Shown: positions 35,300 through 47,809 of the stretch, one piece after another
How positions within the stretch are numbered: the first letter of the stretch is position 1
Layout: each line of letters opens with the position of its first letter
From: Hypericum androsaemum
Lineage: Eukaryota; Streptophyta; Magnoliopsida; Malpighiales; Hypericaceae
Direction of reading: 5' to 3'
NCBI GenBank assembly: GCA_963995505.1
Contig: OZ023181.1
Location: 14,814,221 to 14,878,220, forward strand
Length of the DNA stretch: 64,000 nt
Translations under genes and position numbers: made by a program
Notes under the pieces: generated by a model
Database searches by the model: none
Told to the model about the DNA's origin: nothing
What the model saw: only the letters and a program-made list of their open reading frames with translations

Positions 35300-37409
35300 G
35301 GTCATGCCCCTGTATAAATACGTGAAATAAATTCAAGAGACATCAAAAATAGAAAACTATCTGTAATCTGCATCCTGATGTCTACTGGCCTCAGTATCAG
35401 GATCCTTTCTTTCGAGGTTGTGGTCACCAACCTTAGTAAAAACTCTCCAGCGGTAAAAACCCAGTAAAAAAACCCACAACGAGAGGGAAAGAGCACCTCG
35501 GCAAGGCCAGGGTGGCCCGCCTTGACGTTGATACTGCTGGAACTGATCCCTGTAAATCATCCCTGGCCAAACGAGTATAGTGGGAAATGCTAATTCCTGC
35601 AAATTATCCAGATACACCTCCATACAAGAATCTAACAGTACATATGCAATAATACAATCAAAGGAAAAATACAAGGCATGCTTGGACAGGGCATCCGCCA
35701 ACCGATTTTCCTTTCACCAAGTGTGCTGATGTCGATGTCCCAGTCTCTCGCCAAAAATTCTCGCGCTCTCGATATCAGCGTCACCAACGGGTGGGCATGG
35801 TCGACCTCTCATCCCATGCCAAGGATAGCCATGGATGAGTCCACCTCCACCTAGATCTTTCAGAACCCCCTCTCCCAAGTCAACTCTAGCACTAGGACCA
35901 AGGCTCAGAGCTCCGCAGTAAGGGAGGTGCAGCTCCCAATACCCTTAGCGATTTCACATACCCAAAAGCCATTTGAGTCACAGATGATGCCCCAGAGCCG
36001 GCAGGTCCCGGGTTGCCCATCAAAGCTCCATAAATATTGAGCTTGACAAAGCCCTCCGCAGGATGCTGCCAAGAGATTAGGGTCTCGCACTGTGGTGGTA
36101 ATAGAATAATCAGGTCCGAAAAGATACGAGCAAACTTTTGTGCTTGAGAAGTGATAAGGGAAGGGGGTGCCTTGAGGTGGTACCTGGCCGAAATGCAGCA
36201 TCACTGTTCCATCTCCATAGCTACCAATAAGCTATCATGAAAGTCGTTGCCCATGGTGGGCCATCTGTGGGGGTAGTGGTATCTGAGATGTTGGCCTAGA
36301 GCCATCAGCGAGGGTCCGCCTCAGTGTAGAAATGTCATGGAGGTCGCGGTAGGAGGGAAGACCACACCACCCTGAAAAACCTACAATTATGAGACATATG
36401 CATCAGTGACTCAGGCTCAGTGCCACATCTCGGACATGTGTCATCCTCCGTGAAGTGCCTCCACGCTCGCTCCTCATTCGTCATCAGCCTGTAATGATAA
36501 AATAGCCAAATAAAAAACTGAATCCTCTCAGGGACCTATAACATCCAAATTCGTGTCCAGATCGGGTCAACATACGGCATCTCAATATCTCTGCACAAAA
36601 CTCTATACAGAGACTGGGTAGAGAAATGCCCATCCTGAGTAAGGTGCCAGGATAACACATCCATCCAACCTACCGAGACCTGCAAAAACCCTATACAGAG
36701 AGTGGGTAGAGAAATGCCCATCCTGAGTAAGGTGCCATGATAACTTATCCGTTCAAGCTGTCGAGATCTGTAAAAATGTCGATGTCAGAGAACCAATAAT
36801 ATATGGAGGCAGAAAGGCTTCCAAATGAGAGATGTCCCAGCCATTCCCGTGGGATCAATACTCAGCCACCCGCTTTTTGGCCTCCTCTACAGGGAGATCA
36901 CTAAGGATGTGGTTTCAAAGAGGGGAGGGAGAGAACCACAGGTCATCCCAAAAAGACATACGAAGATCATTATCCACATTGCGATGAAGATCGTGGGCAA
37001 GGATTGGACGAGCCTTCACCATGGCCCGCTAGGTGGCAGAAGAACCACGCTTTTGCTTCAGTAGATCTAGGTCGATGCCACCTCTGTCATACTTGCCAAT
37101 CAGAAGATGAGCCTAGAGGAGGCCCTAAGACTGGAGGAATCTCTAGGACAGCTTGACAAAGGACACCATATTGACCTTTCGCATAGGATGGAGCCCAAGG
37201 CCCCCTACCTCCTTAGAGAGGCACAAAGTATCCCAATCAACAAGATGAATCCGCTAATGGTCCTGGTGGGAGCCTCAAACGAACTCGTGAGTATAACAGT
37301 CCATATCCCAACACAGACCAGTAGGTAACATATTCGTCTGCATCGTGTGGGCAGGGATGAAAGATAGAACCAAGCGAACGAGTGTCAGACGACCTGCCCT
37401 TCAAGTACA
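35300..37409 (-). pseudogene. Truncated LINE (L1 clade) with RT tail, zinc-binding domain and RNase H
   Basis: Read on the minus strand from about 37405 down, the order is: an RT C-terminal segment (MQTNMLPTG, then CLSKEVGGLGLHPMRKVN), a zf-RVT region, and an RNase H with ICDSNGFWVCEIAKGIGSCT and SLTAEL, ending with RLADALSKHALYF at about 35670. Many stops and shifts break it. The endonuclease and YADD core are missing, so it is 5'-truncated, probably at the MULE at 37410. A local duplication of TACAGAGAGTGGGTAGAGAAATG occurs near 36600-36700. A related fragment is at 27030-27600. Confidence 0.82.
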
Positions 37410-37939
37410 GGGTTATGTGAACTATCTTTAAGTACATGGTGATAATCGAACCTTTTGAGATAGTAGAGGGGTTATTTCACCTTTATTCCTTGTTCTTAAT
37501 AACCTATTTTCATCCTACAAATATGCTAAAATGAAACTTTCAGGTTTTTACCGGGTCCATCGCTGATGTCAGCAGTCGACATAATTTTTTATGATCTTTA
37601 CCCTTCCAATTTTTTATAAAAAAGATAATCCCTCTCTCCTCCCCTCATATTCCCTGCCCTCTGCTTCATCGTCTCCGACATCCATTTTTGCTGTGCTGGT
37701 GAGTTCTCTCGTGTTAGACCCACAACTGCTAACCAAGATTCCGGAAAGCTCCAATACACTGGCTCGGACAGAGGCATTCACCGACAGGGTAAAGTGTCCA
37801 GAGACGTTGATGGCAGGCCGTGCAAGGGAGCCAATTTTTTTCGGAAAAATCTGAACAATCTCCCTCAAGTGAAAAATCCACAACGCTACTAAGGTGCCCA
37901 ATTAGAGACAGGGAGAGAAGGATTGGGGGTGAAGAAATC

Positions 37940-38585
37940 TATAACACCCCGTGATTGGACCAACTATCTCTACAGACCAATACGAGTCTTTTCCAGCATA
38001 TTTTTTCCTAACCCACATGCATCCTAAAAACTTCCTAGGAGGTAACCCATCCTGAATTTACCCCAAGCCAAATGCATTTAACCGTGGAGTTCTCTCAAGA
38101 TGTGTGCCATAAAAGAAGGTATATTTTGTTGATATCGATAGTCCAAATCAAATCATTTACGCATTTTCAGAACATATCATTATTGGGATATCACATTTAC
38201 CCTTCCTTAAATACACGACGTCCTCTTCGTGTCAGATTCAGAAAAATTCAGACAATCTCAGAATTCCTCGTTTTCAGGTGTGTTCGATCCTCGAACCATA
38301 CCGTACTAGCCGAGGTTTTGCTTTGACAACTTGTAATACCTCGTAATCTGATCGACTATCTCCATAGATCAACTTGAGTCTTTTCCAATGTATTTTGTTC
38401 TCACTCACACGCGTCCTGAAAATATCCCAGGAGGTTACCCATCCTCAAATTGCCCCAAGCCAAGTGCATTTAACCTTGGAGTTCTCTCAAAATGTGCTAG
38501 AAAAGAAGGTGCACCTTGTTGATATGGATTGTCCAAATTAAATAACTGAAGCATTTTTTAAACATATTATTATCAGGGTATTTTA
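37940..38585 (-). mobile_element. Cassandra-type TRIM retrotransposon
   Basis: Two LTRs at 37940-38195 and 38332-38585 flank a 136-bp interior. Read on the minus strand each LTR runs from an ATATCCC/ATACCCTG start to a GGGTGTTATA or AGGTATTACA end. Each holds a 5S rRNA-derived segment with GGAGTTCT..TTAA, CTTGG, GGATGGG and ACCTCCT in 5S order (about 38022-38092 and 38412-38492 on the plus strand, reversed). TRIMs of the Cassandra family are defined by 5S sequence in the LTR. The primer site is degraded. It has no coding capacity. Confidence 0.85.
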
Positions 38586-38602
38586 AGGGTTATTAGGCCA
38601 TT

Positions 38603-38785
38603 GGCAAGAACATGGCCTTCATTGTGGTGAGGAAGGTGGGGGCCACGGTCCAATGCGTGGTCACCGCCTAGTTCGACCTAGTCAGCAAGCAGATGGTGAA
38701 GTTTGTTGCTGGAGGGAGGGACTTCAGTCGCCATGCCGTCGTCGAGGTTCCATTCCACTCTGTTGCAATCAAAGGGACTTCCTAG
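38603..38785 (+). pseudogene. Captured aspartyl-tRNA synthetase fragment
   Basis: Reads KNMAFIVVRKVGATVQCVV, a stop, then MVKFVAG and AIKGTS. This matches the anticodon-binding OB-fold region of cytosolic plant AspRS (NKMAFIVVRQ...TVQCVV...MVKF...I.GT). It is one exon-sized piece inside a MULE-like element, with a stop, so it is non-functional as a synthetase. Confidence 0.75.
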
Positions 38786-39157
38786 TAGGTACATCTCTTA
38801 AGATTGTGTGCCTTGCCTTGCCAATTAAGTAAGTTATTGAATTTTAGCCTGAGACCTATAGATTTTAGCCGGAGACTTGGTACTGCTTCTGACCCTAGTT
38901 AGAGCATGGCTCGGTGGTGGTCGAGGGTGGTGATTCAAGGTTGACGTCGGGAGAGATGATTAGGGAAGAGAAATGGATGATTTTTGTTTTTTTGTTAGGT
39001 TTTTAAAAGGGTATAAAGGTCACCACTAAAGTCAGCGAGAAACCTGAGAGTTGCATTTTAACAAATTTGAAGGATGGAACTATGTTATTGAGAATACTAA
39101 AGGCTAAAACATAAATATCGTTAAACACCAGCGTCTGGAGGGTAATCTGTGCTAAAA

Positions 39158-39683
39158 ATTTGATTGTGGTTCTACATAATTTACTTTATCTCTTCAGTTT
39201 TTTATATTAAAAAATTAATAATCTAAATATTTACCACCTTGAAATTACTAGAAATAATAAACTCTCCAACGATACTAACCAATACCAACAAAACAATCTA
39301 GGAGACCATGAATTGAATTTGATTCGTCAAAAATTAAATTTGATTCAATTCATACGAATTTGAATTTGTATTCGAACTAATCTTGGACGAATCAAATATA
39401 AATTCATAATTAGACGAATAAAATATGAATCATAATTTTTATAATTCAAATTCGTCCGAATCCGAATCGTGCTTTTCTTTTAACACAATCACGGACGGCG
39501 GACCATATCCAAATAACAAAACTGTAGCGTGGAAGTAACAAATACACAAACACCAAGAAAGAAAGTTGGAAAACACAAAAAATGAGAGGAAGATTGCGAC
39601 AACTTACACTCCAACCAAACAGGTTCTTACAACACCGGACCGTCCTAGTAATCCTAATAATACAACACTTGCTGCTACTCCTC
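39158..39683. other. Promoter region of the organellar oligopeptidase gene
   Basis: AT-rich with a local run of GAATTTGAATTTG-like words near 39310-39460. An in-frame upstream ATG at 39582 would add 34 residues, but the context and composition favour the start at 39684. No clear TATA box is visible. Confidence 0.4.
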
Positions 39684-42600
39684 ATGGCTTCGTCCTCCCG
39701 CAGTATCTCTCTCTCCCGCCCAATCCGCCCTATTCTAAGACGCAACCATCCCACCCGCTGCTTTCCCCATTTTACCCCTCCCCACCCAAACAAATCCCAC
39801 CCTTGCCTCCTCTGGTCCTCCTCCTTCTCCCTCTGTCTCCCCCACAAGTCAACCCTCCTCGCTTCCTCTCCTACTCGCCGCTTCGCTTCCTCTTCTCCCT
39901 CTGTTTCCGCTCCCCTAATGGACTCCTCCCACCCGCTGAGCGACGACAGCGAGAATCCTCTCCTCCTGGACTTCGAGTTCCCTCCCTTCGACGCCGTCCA
40001 GGCCCACCACGTCCGCCCCGGGATCCGCGCCCTCCTAAAGAACCTCGTACGCTGCTTTTCTCTGCGTTTTGCTTTCTGGGTCGTGGTTGTTTTCTTTGGT
40101 TTTTGTCAAAGTTCGTGTCTTTTTGTGATTTCGTGAGAAAGGTAGTGGCTTTGGGTGTTTCGGATGCTTAAAAGTTTGGAGCTTTTTGTGGGGTTTTTTG
40201 TGTGTGTAGGAGAATGAACTCGAGGAATTGGAGAGCACCGTGGAGCCGTCGTGGCCGAAATTGGTCGAACCACTGGAGAAGATCACTGACAAGCTGAGTG
40301 TCGTCTGGGGGATGATCAATCATCTCAAGTCTGTCAAGGATACGCCCGAGCTCCGCGCTGCCATTGAGGAAGTTCAGGTGGGATGATTGATGGTTATTAG
40401 TATCAAAAGTTTGGGAGATCATAGCTTTGTGTTGCATGGTTGGTTTCGGTTGCGGCAATCGTGTGCTGATTTTGGTCTTTGCTTTTGGTTATATGCAGCC
40501 GGAGAAGGTTAAATTTGAGCTGAGGCTGGGTCAGAGCAAACCCCTCTACAATGCAGTGAAGGCCATTCAAGAGTCTCCTGAATGGGAGTCACTGAGTGAT
40601 GCTCGGAAACGTATTGTGGAATGTGCGTATGTTGTCTTGATTTTGGATGTCATTTCAAGTCTCACAAGTTTGTTACCTTGCTGCTCTGCGATGTCATGGT
40701 CAAAACACTTAAGAACATCTTGATTCCTGTGGCACATCTGGTTCTTGGAATAGCTCATTATTTTAGTTGGCATGGTCCAGGAATTTTCTGTTTATAGTCT
40801 TATATTGTCAAAAGATAATCAAAGCCGGTCTCAGTCTGGCATTCCATAAGGGTTTGCAATTATAGTCATCAGGGTGATATGGATCACATCCTGAATTTTT
40901 GTGTGGTACAGATTTTGCACTGCATTTAGACTTGCACTTGCCGATCAAATGTTAAATAGTTTTAGAAGAAGATATTGCAGGGCGTTTTCTGCATCCTATT
41001 TATTGGCATTATCTGGGAAGTCTTCACATTACTGTGTTGTTCTATATGCTGATGTAACTATGTCCATGCCTACAGCTCTAATAAAGGAAGCGGTTCTGAG
41101 TGGTGTTTCCCTGGAGGATGATAAAAGAGAGCAGTTCAATAAAATACAACAGGTATGTTTGTAATTGATGGTAATAAAAAATTAGCGTGGTATATATTTC
41201 CAATGGGTTAGTTATCACTTGTGGGGATTTCTGCTAGTTCTCTGAGTTTCTTGCTCTGAACCATGAATTTATTTATAGGATCTGCAAAGACTATCTCGAA
41301 AGTTTGGGGAGAATGTATTAGATGCTACAAAGAGCTTTGAAAAGTTAATAACAGACAAGAAAGAAATTGAAGGACTGCCTGCTACTGCACTTGGGTTGGC
41401 GGCACAGACGGCGGTGTCCAAGGTACTACACTCATGATCCGATTCTTATTTGTTCTTGATAAATCTTCCTGTTTCATGGCCTAAGGTAGCTCTATGCTGT
41501 CTTGGACACATTTGTAAATATCTCAGGGTCACCCTAATGCTACTGCTAAGGATGGGCCATGGATAATCACGCTTGATGCTCCTAGTTTTATGGCTGTCAT
41601 GCAACATGCCCAAAATCGCGAACTGAGAGAGGAAGTCTACCGAGCTTACGTAACTCGTGCATCAAGTGGTAGTGTTGATAATACTCCAAACATTGAGCAG
41701 ATATTGAAGCTGAGGTTGGAGAAAGCTAAGCTCTTGGGTTACAATAACTATGCTGAGGTATGGTCATTACAATGGTATGATTCAAGGCATATACGTTTGA
41801 TATGCTCACTGAAGCACCATGACAGGTAAGCATGGCAACCAAGATGGCTACTGTTGAAAAAGCAGAAGAACTCCTAGAGAAGCTGCGTATTGCTTCCTGG
41901 GATGCTGCAGTTCGTGGTATGATTCTTATATTTAACGACACCCGGTTGCTTTTAGTTTTGAGTCTATCTTTGATCTTGAAAAGATTTTAGCGTGTTTGCA
42001 CAACTTTTTTTTGTAGATACATGTACACATTTGTCTGTGCTCTGGTGCATGAATGTGCTGTGTGGATAGGGTTCTTGCATCTTGGTGCATGGGTGGATAA
42101 TAAAAATGTTGAGGCTAAACTTTTCCATCTATAGAAAGGCTTTGAGATGTAAGTTATCATGCATTCTCTCGAGTTGTCATTTAAATTTAGGAAGTTTGGA
42201 AAATAAATGAAAGGCTTGTGATGCATGGCACTTTCCTTCTAGGTAGCTCCGCCACCGGAGGGAAGATTTACAAAACTTGAGCATTTGCACATGGATATCT
42301 GGATGCTTGCTGTAAATTTATCTGATTGGAGGATCTTGGATTAATTTTCTCTTATTTTATGGCTGAATATATTGCTAGGGACTAATTTAAGTATATAGAT
42401 ATTGAGAAAATGTTCTGTTCATTGTTCTCAACACAATCTTGCTAAAACGTTTTGGAGTCATTGGAAAGTACTTATTATTGGTTTTGACTATTTATTTTTG
42501 AAGATTTGGAGGACCTCAAAAGTTTCTCCAAGTCTCAAGGTGCCTTGGAAGGTAATGATCTAAAGCACTGGGACATGAGTTATTGGGCAGAAAGGCTTCG

Positions 42601-45600
42601 TGAATCAAAATTCGACATCAATGAGGTTCCTTACAACCTGTTTTCTCCTGTATCTATGACTGACTATAAGCTCCTTTAAATGCCTGGTACTTTTGGGTTT
42701 TGTTTCGGGAGGAGTATTGTTGGGTTGGGTCCTTGGTATGAAAAAATCTTAGATTTGATGAAGTTATCACTTGCCTCCACTTGGTACTTTTTCTTGTAGT
42801 ACTCGTTACAATTTTTTGCTCCTGCTTTGCATAAAGGATATCAGTTGCAATCGATCCCACTTCATCTTCTAATGCATTAAATCTGTGCATGTATTTCTTT
42901 CCCTTTGAGATGATGATTCCAGGTGTTTTCTTTGGTCCATTTTCTGTTTGCAGGAAGAACTACGCCCGTTTTTCTCGCTGCCAAAGGTTATGGATGGCCT
43001 GTTCAGTCTTGCAAAAAAACTTTTTGGAATAGACATTGAACCGGCTGATGGCCTAGTTCCGGTAATATTATTTTTCTTTGCTCATAGGACTTTCACTTGA
43101 TTGGTTACTTTGTCTTTGAATAATTCATCTCTTGTTTTACAGGTTTGGCATAAAGATATCAGATTCTATTGTGTCAAAGATTCCAGCGGTAGACCCATTG
43201 CGTACTTTTATTTTGATCCATACTCTCGTCCTTCTGAGAAAAAGGGAGGTGCATGGATGGGTGAAGTAGTTGCACGAAGTCTTGTTTTATCGCGCAATGG
43301 AACATCACCAAGGTTGCCTATTGCACACATGGTGTGCAATCAAACACCTCCAGTGGGGGGGAAACCAAGTCTCATGACTTTTCGAGAGGTAAGATGTCGA
43401 CCGTCTTGGAGGGGTTGGGCCTAATTTTTGGTATTTCAAGCATAGTGCCTGCGCAGACGCAGAAAATAGGGAGTGGAATATTAGTCATAGAAAATTATTA
43501 CTGTCAGAAACTATGGTAAATGTGGTTCTTTTGTTAGAGGCTGAAATACTACTTTTTTGTTGCCAATTCAAATGAATGCTTCCATGTAACTTTGGTGCAT
43601 CTTCAGAGACATTTGTTAAGAGGTCACTTTTAGTGTTAATCAGTTATAAAGTTGTTGGTGCTGGTAGTTAAATGCCAAAAGCATGAATCTTGAATAAGAG
43701 TAGAGCAACATGGCTCCTCAGCTTGTGTAGTCTAACTTGAACTTGTGGTTGCCTGTGCCTTGGGCTACAACTAATGGATGGTTTTTCGTTTGTTGACTCA
43801 CTGCTTGTTTGTACAACTTTCTTGTGCTAAAGTACTAATTGTCATTTTAGCTTTTGCTTGAAGATGCAAAGTACCTGTAACAAATGATCTAGATGATGTT
43901 ATCTGAACCCGTAACTTCTGTTTCATTAAGTTGTCTCCATCTCAACTACAAAGCGTGCTGATTCAGTTATTGCAACCATTTGGTTTTGTGAGATTAAGAT
44001 AGCTGCATGAATCTTGTTAACCAATATGAAGCACCCTGGCTGTGTGTTCAAGGAATATAAGTCGTGCATGCTTATCTAGATGATTTGAGTAGCCAAATAG
44101 CATGTATTTCAGTTGACTGGAAATCCTTTTTTCAGGTCGAAACGGTTTTCCATGAATTTGGTCACGCCCTTCAGCATATGCTAACCAAGCAGGACGAGGG
44201 TCTTGTTGCTGGAATTAGGGGGATTGAGTGGGATGCTGTTGAGCTGCCCTCCCAGTTTATGGAAAATTGGTGCTATCATAGGTTTGCTTACACTTTTCTG
44301 ATTACAATAAAAGTTTCTTAGTGCATGCTCCAAGGAGTACATTTACACATAACATTCCGGCATAAATATGATTCCATTAATACGTAGAACTCTTATAGGT
44401 GGTCTCATACTAGCTTATTATGAATTTGATAATATGTCGGATTACAGTTCTCTTAAGCTGCAGGGGGCATAAAAGTGTATATATTTATGAAGACACTGTA
44501 AAATAATTATTAGCTTACACTTTTAGTGCTTGAGTTTTGGCTTCTTTTCTGAGTTCAGTGACTCAGTCTATCATACATCTTTAATGTGCTTGCAACATCT
44601 AGGTAATATTCTTTTGCCCTCTAGAGCGTTATAAAATTACATTGAATTCCCGGTTTTTTGCATTCTGTGTTTAACCAAGTTGAGAGTGTAGGCTATGCTT
44701 AAAGCATTGGCAATGCTCAACGTAGTGGGACAATGGCTTTTCTTATCAAAAATTCAATATAAGAATGACATAGGGCCAACGATTCTTCATCTAAGATCTA
44801 GATGTTTGGAGAGGTTTTAGTCATCACCAATGCATATAGTGATTGGTGATTTTGTTCTGGGATGCAGGGAAACTCTGATGGGCATTGCTAAACATTATGA
44901 AACTGGAGAGAGTCTTCCTGAAGAGGTATATTTGAAGCTTCTTGCTGCAAGGACTTTCCGTGCAGGATCCCTTAGTCTTCGCCAGGTTAGTGGATCACAA
45001 TGGCATCCGTGCTTTCCTCTTTACGGGGGCCTTGATTCTAGACAATTTTGGTCCCTGAATGTCCATGATTACTCATTTTCAAGGTTTAAACTTTTTGAAT
45101 CACTTGGCATTTGCTCTCTTTATGAGTTAATATACCAGTTGTCTGTGCTCTACTTGAATTATGGATTCTGTTGTATCTGAGTAAGTGAGATTTCTTGGTT
45201 AGGAATAGCATGTCATGTTTCTTGATGACTATTTTCAGTCAAATCCATTGCAAAGCTTTGATTTGCAACTAAAACCAGTATCAATGAGCCTTAGCAGCCA
45301 CTCTTGGTACCTGCTTCTAAAATGTGGCCTATTGAATTTCGAGTCCTCTATGAAACCATAATCAGAGAATTGTCAATGTCGGGATGTTTCTTAAATATTT
45401 TGTTTTACTTGCTCTTTTTCACTGTTGTCTTTATGGTTTCCAGTTGAAATTCGCCAGTTTGGACTTGGAATTGCACTCGAAGTATATCACAGATGGTTCA
45501 GAGACGATCTATGACGTTGACAGAAGAGTTTCCGGAAGGACACAATTGATGCCTCCACTACCAGAGGATAGGTTCCTGTGCGGCTTCAGTCACATATTTG

Positions 45601-46465
45601 CTGGTTCGTTCTCGTGCAACATTACACACCTTTTGTTTTTTTGATACGTTGCCAAAAACCTCCTAGATGAGAGGGATATAATGCATGTTAATGTGTATCC
45701 TTTGTGATAAATAGGTGGATACGCTGCCGGATACTATAGTTATAAGGTATGGACGCTCTCCCGCTTCAGAACCACTTGCACATTGCTGTTATCATAAATA
45801 CTTGCTTTTGTAAACCTTGGTGGCTAGGGAAATCTTAACGTCTACCTTCTGGAAACTTTTTTCGCCTGAACTATACATAGCTTTAAGGTTTCGCCTCAAT
45901 TATAAATTTTAAAGGAATCTTGATTGCATCTGAAAAAAGTAATCTTGATTGCAGTGGGCAGAGGTACTGTCTGCTGATGCTTTCTCAGCTTTTGAGGATG
46001 CTGGCCTGGAAGACAGCAAGGTACTCTCTGGTTACGCGATTCTGATCGAGAAATTTTTTGGCTTAATTAGATGCTAAGCCTGATTAATGCAACTTATACT
46101 GTTGATGCAGGCTGTCAAAGAAACCGGTCGTAGGTTCAGGGACACCATTCTGGCTCTAGGTGGTGGAAAAGCGCCATTGCAGGTCAGTAACTTAAAATTC
46201 CATTCTACTTGAATATATTATCTTGATGCTCGTTGCCTTGCAATTTGTTAATTTCTGTTCGTGTCGACGGGAAAATGTTCTCCCGCGATCTTCTATCCTC
46301 GCGCTTTATAAAGAGCCAACTCAAGTCTTATAGCTATTCTGTTGTTTAACCATTGAGCAACTTCGTTTGATCTTGAATTTTCAGGTGTTTGTGGAATTCC
46401 GAGGCCGCGAACCTTCACCGGAGCCTCTATTGAGGCACAATGGGTTGCTAACAGCTACGGCCTAG
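39684..46465 (+). CDS. OOP: Organellar oligopeptidase A (M3A thimet-type metallopeptidase)
   Basis: Seventeen exons join in frame: 39684-40046, 40210-40377, 40499-40622, 41076-41152, 41279-41422, 41527-41757, 41826-41916, 42504-42625, 42954-43061, 43143-43388, 44136-44281, 44868-44985, 45444-45603, 45715-45746, 45955-46020, 46111-46182 and 46385-46465 (2349 nt, 782 aa). The zinc motif HEFGH is at residues 564-568, with the third ligand in AVELPS (about 594). Residues 1 to about 75 are Ser/Arg/Pro-rich ([20 protein letters not shown]), a dual mitochondrial/plastid-type targeting peptide as in Arabidopsis TOP1/OOP. The family degrades short peptides, including released presequences. The end [19 protein letters not shown] is complete. 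No frame defect is visible. Confidence 0.95.
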
Positions 46466-47809
46466 GCAGGAGGAGCTGAGACCTTTCTGTGATTTTCCAC
46501 AGAATTAGAGGCCCCTTGAGAGGATTGGACGGTGGCGAACATGTACTGGGTGTGGCCGGGGGAGATTTGGCTGGCGAGGATGAACATGAAGCCGACCTGG
46601 GGGTGGCGAACATGTACAATGGTATAAAGATCATAAAAAATTTATGTAGACCGAAGACTGACATCTGTAGTGGACTCGTTAGGGACCTGAGAATTCAATA
46701 TTTATAAAATAGGGGAACTGAAGTTTCGATATTGGAACAGTAGAGGCTAAAATAATAATAATTTAAGTAAATCCTAGAGACCTGAGGGCAAAAATCTTTC
46801 CAGATCGAACCGAATTAGTCGACGCGTATAAAAAAAAATCACATGCACTAATTTTGATGAGAATAAAAACAACTTTTAAAATCGTACAATTTGGGTCATC
46901 TCTCTCAACGTCCGTCCGGCTGCTCTTCCACTTTGGTCCGCCTTCTTCATATTTTTCCGAATCAGAATCCAAATAATAATAATAATAGCAATAATGGAGG
47001 TGGAAATTTGGCAGAGGCGACCACCAAGAACAAGCTGGCCTCCCTCCATCCAGCTCCTCGAGGTCCGTCCAAGTCAGTACCGCCAACGCCAACCCCTCCC
47101 TCTCTTTTATTTTTCCTTTAAATTTAATTTAATTTAATTGCGGATTCTACTTTCCCTTCCTTCTCTCTTGTGAGTGAGTTCTCTTTGAAACAAACTATTT
47201 TCCGATATATATATATATTTTAAAATTCTCATCTTAGGGCTTATTATTACTAAACGGTGCCGTATATTCGTGCACTTGTAACTGCTTGTTGACTCTGGCG
47301 TTTGCCTTTCCTCTATATATGTTTTGTTTTTTGTTTTGTTTTGTTCATCGCTAGGGTTCTAGTTAGAGAATGAATGGTCTATCTAATTGGTGATAATCCA
47401 TAGCCCTGGGTTTGATCTCTGTAACTGGAGCTCCAAGCTCTTGTTCTGTTGGCTTTGTGTTTAATCCGCGTTTTCCTGGCATAGATCGAACGGTTGTTCG
47501 TAATTGATGCTTACAGTGAACCTCTTCTTCCATAAGCCATAAGTAGAGTAGAGGATTCAAATTTTGGCTGAGCTTCTAGAAAACACGATGTTAGTTAGAT
47601 TTATGTATCACTAATAGATTCTTGGATGTGAGCTTCTGCATCTTGTTAAAATAATGGCATTATATATTCTACTTTTGTTGCTAGTCTTTTTAAGAATGTA
47701 TATTGAACTTAGTTGATACTAATCACTGTTGCAAAAAAGGTTCTCGTTGTAAGAGCTAGAATCTTTACGGACAAGGACTCGAGATTAACATCTGATAAAC
47801 AACATTTGA
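46466..47809. other. Intergenic between convergent oligopeptidase and SYMRK genes
   Basis: Contains both 3' untranslated regions, an (AAT)n-like stretch near 46972-46995 and a TTTTGTTTTG run near 47330. A GC-rich piece at 46900-47100 has no supported product. Confidence 0.45.

Larger units (their letters stand above)
37410..39157. mobile_element. Decayed MULE-like element with captured aspartyl-tRNA synthetase fragment
   Basis: The left block TTCATCCTACAAATATGCTAAAATG..CTTTCAGGTTT (about 37510-37550) is matched in inverse by AAACCTGAGAGTTGCATTTTAACAAATTTGAAGGATGG (39040-39077). The layout is the same as in the MULEs at 709 and 19968. Outer ends are placed by comparison with those two. No target duplication could be found, so the limits are approximate. 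The interior holds a Cassandra TRIM (37940-38585) and an AspRS-derived fragment (38603-38785). Confidence 0.6.

Noticed and set aside
38022..38492. 5S rRNA genes
   Set aside because: The two 5S-like stretches are degenerate, lie within paired LTRs and lack a terminator. They belong to a Cassandra TRIM.
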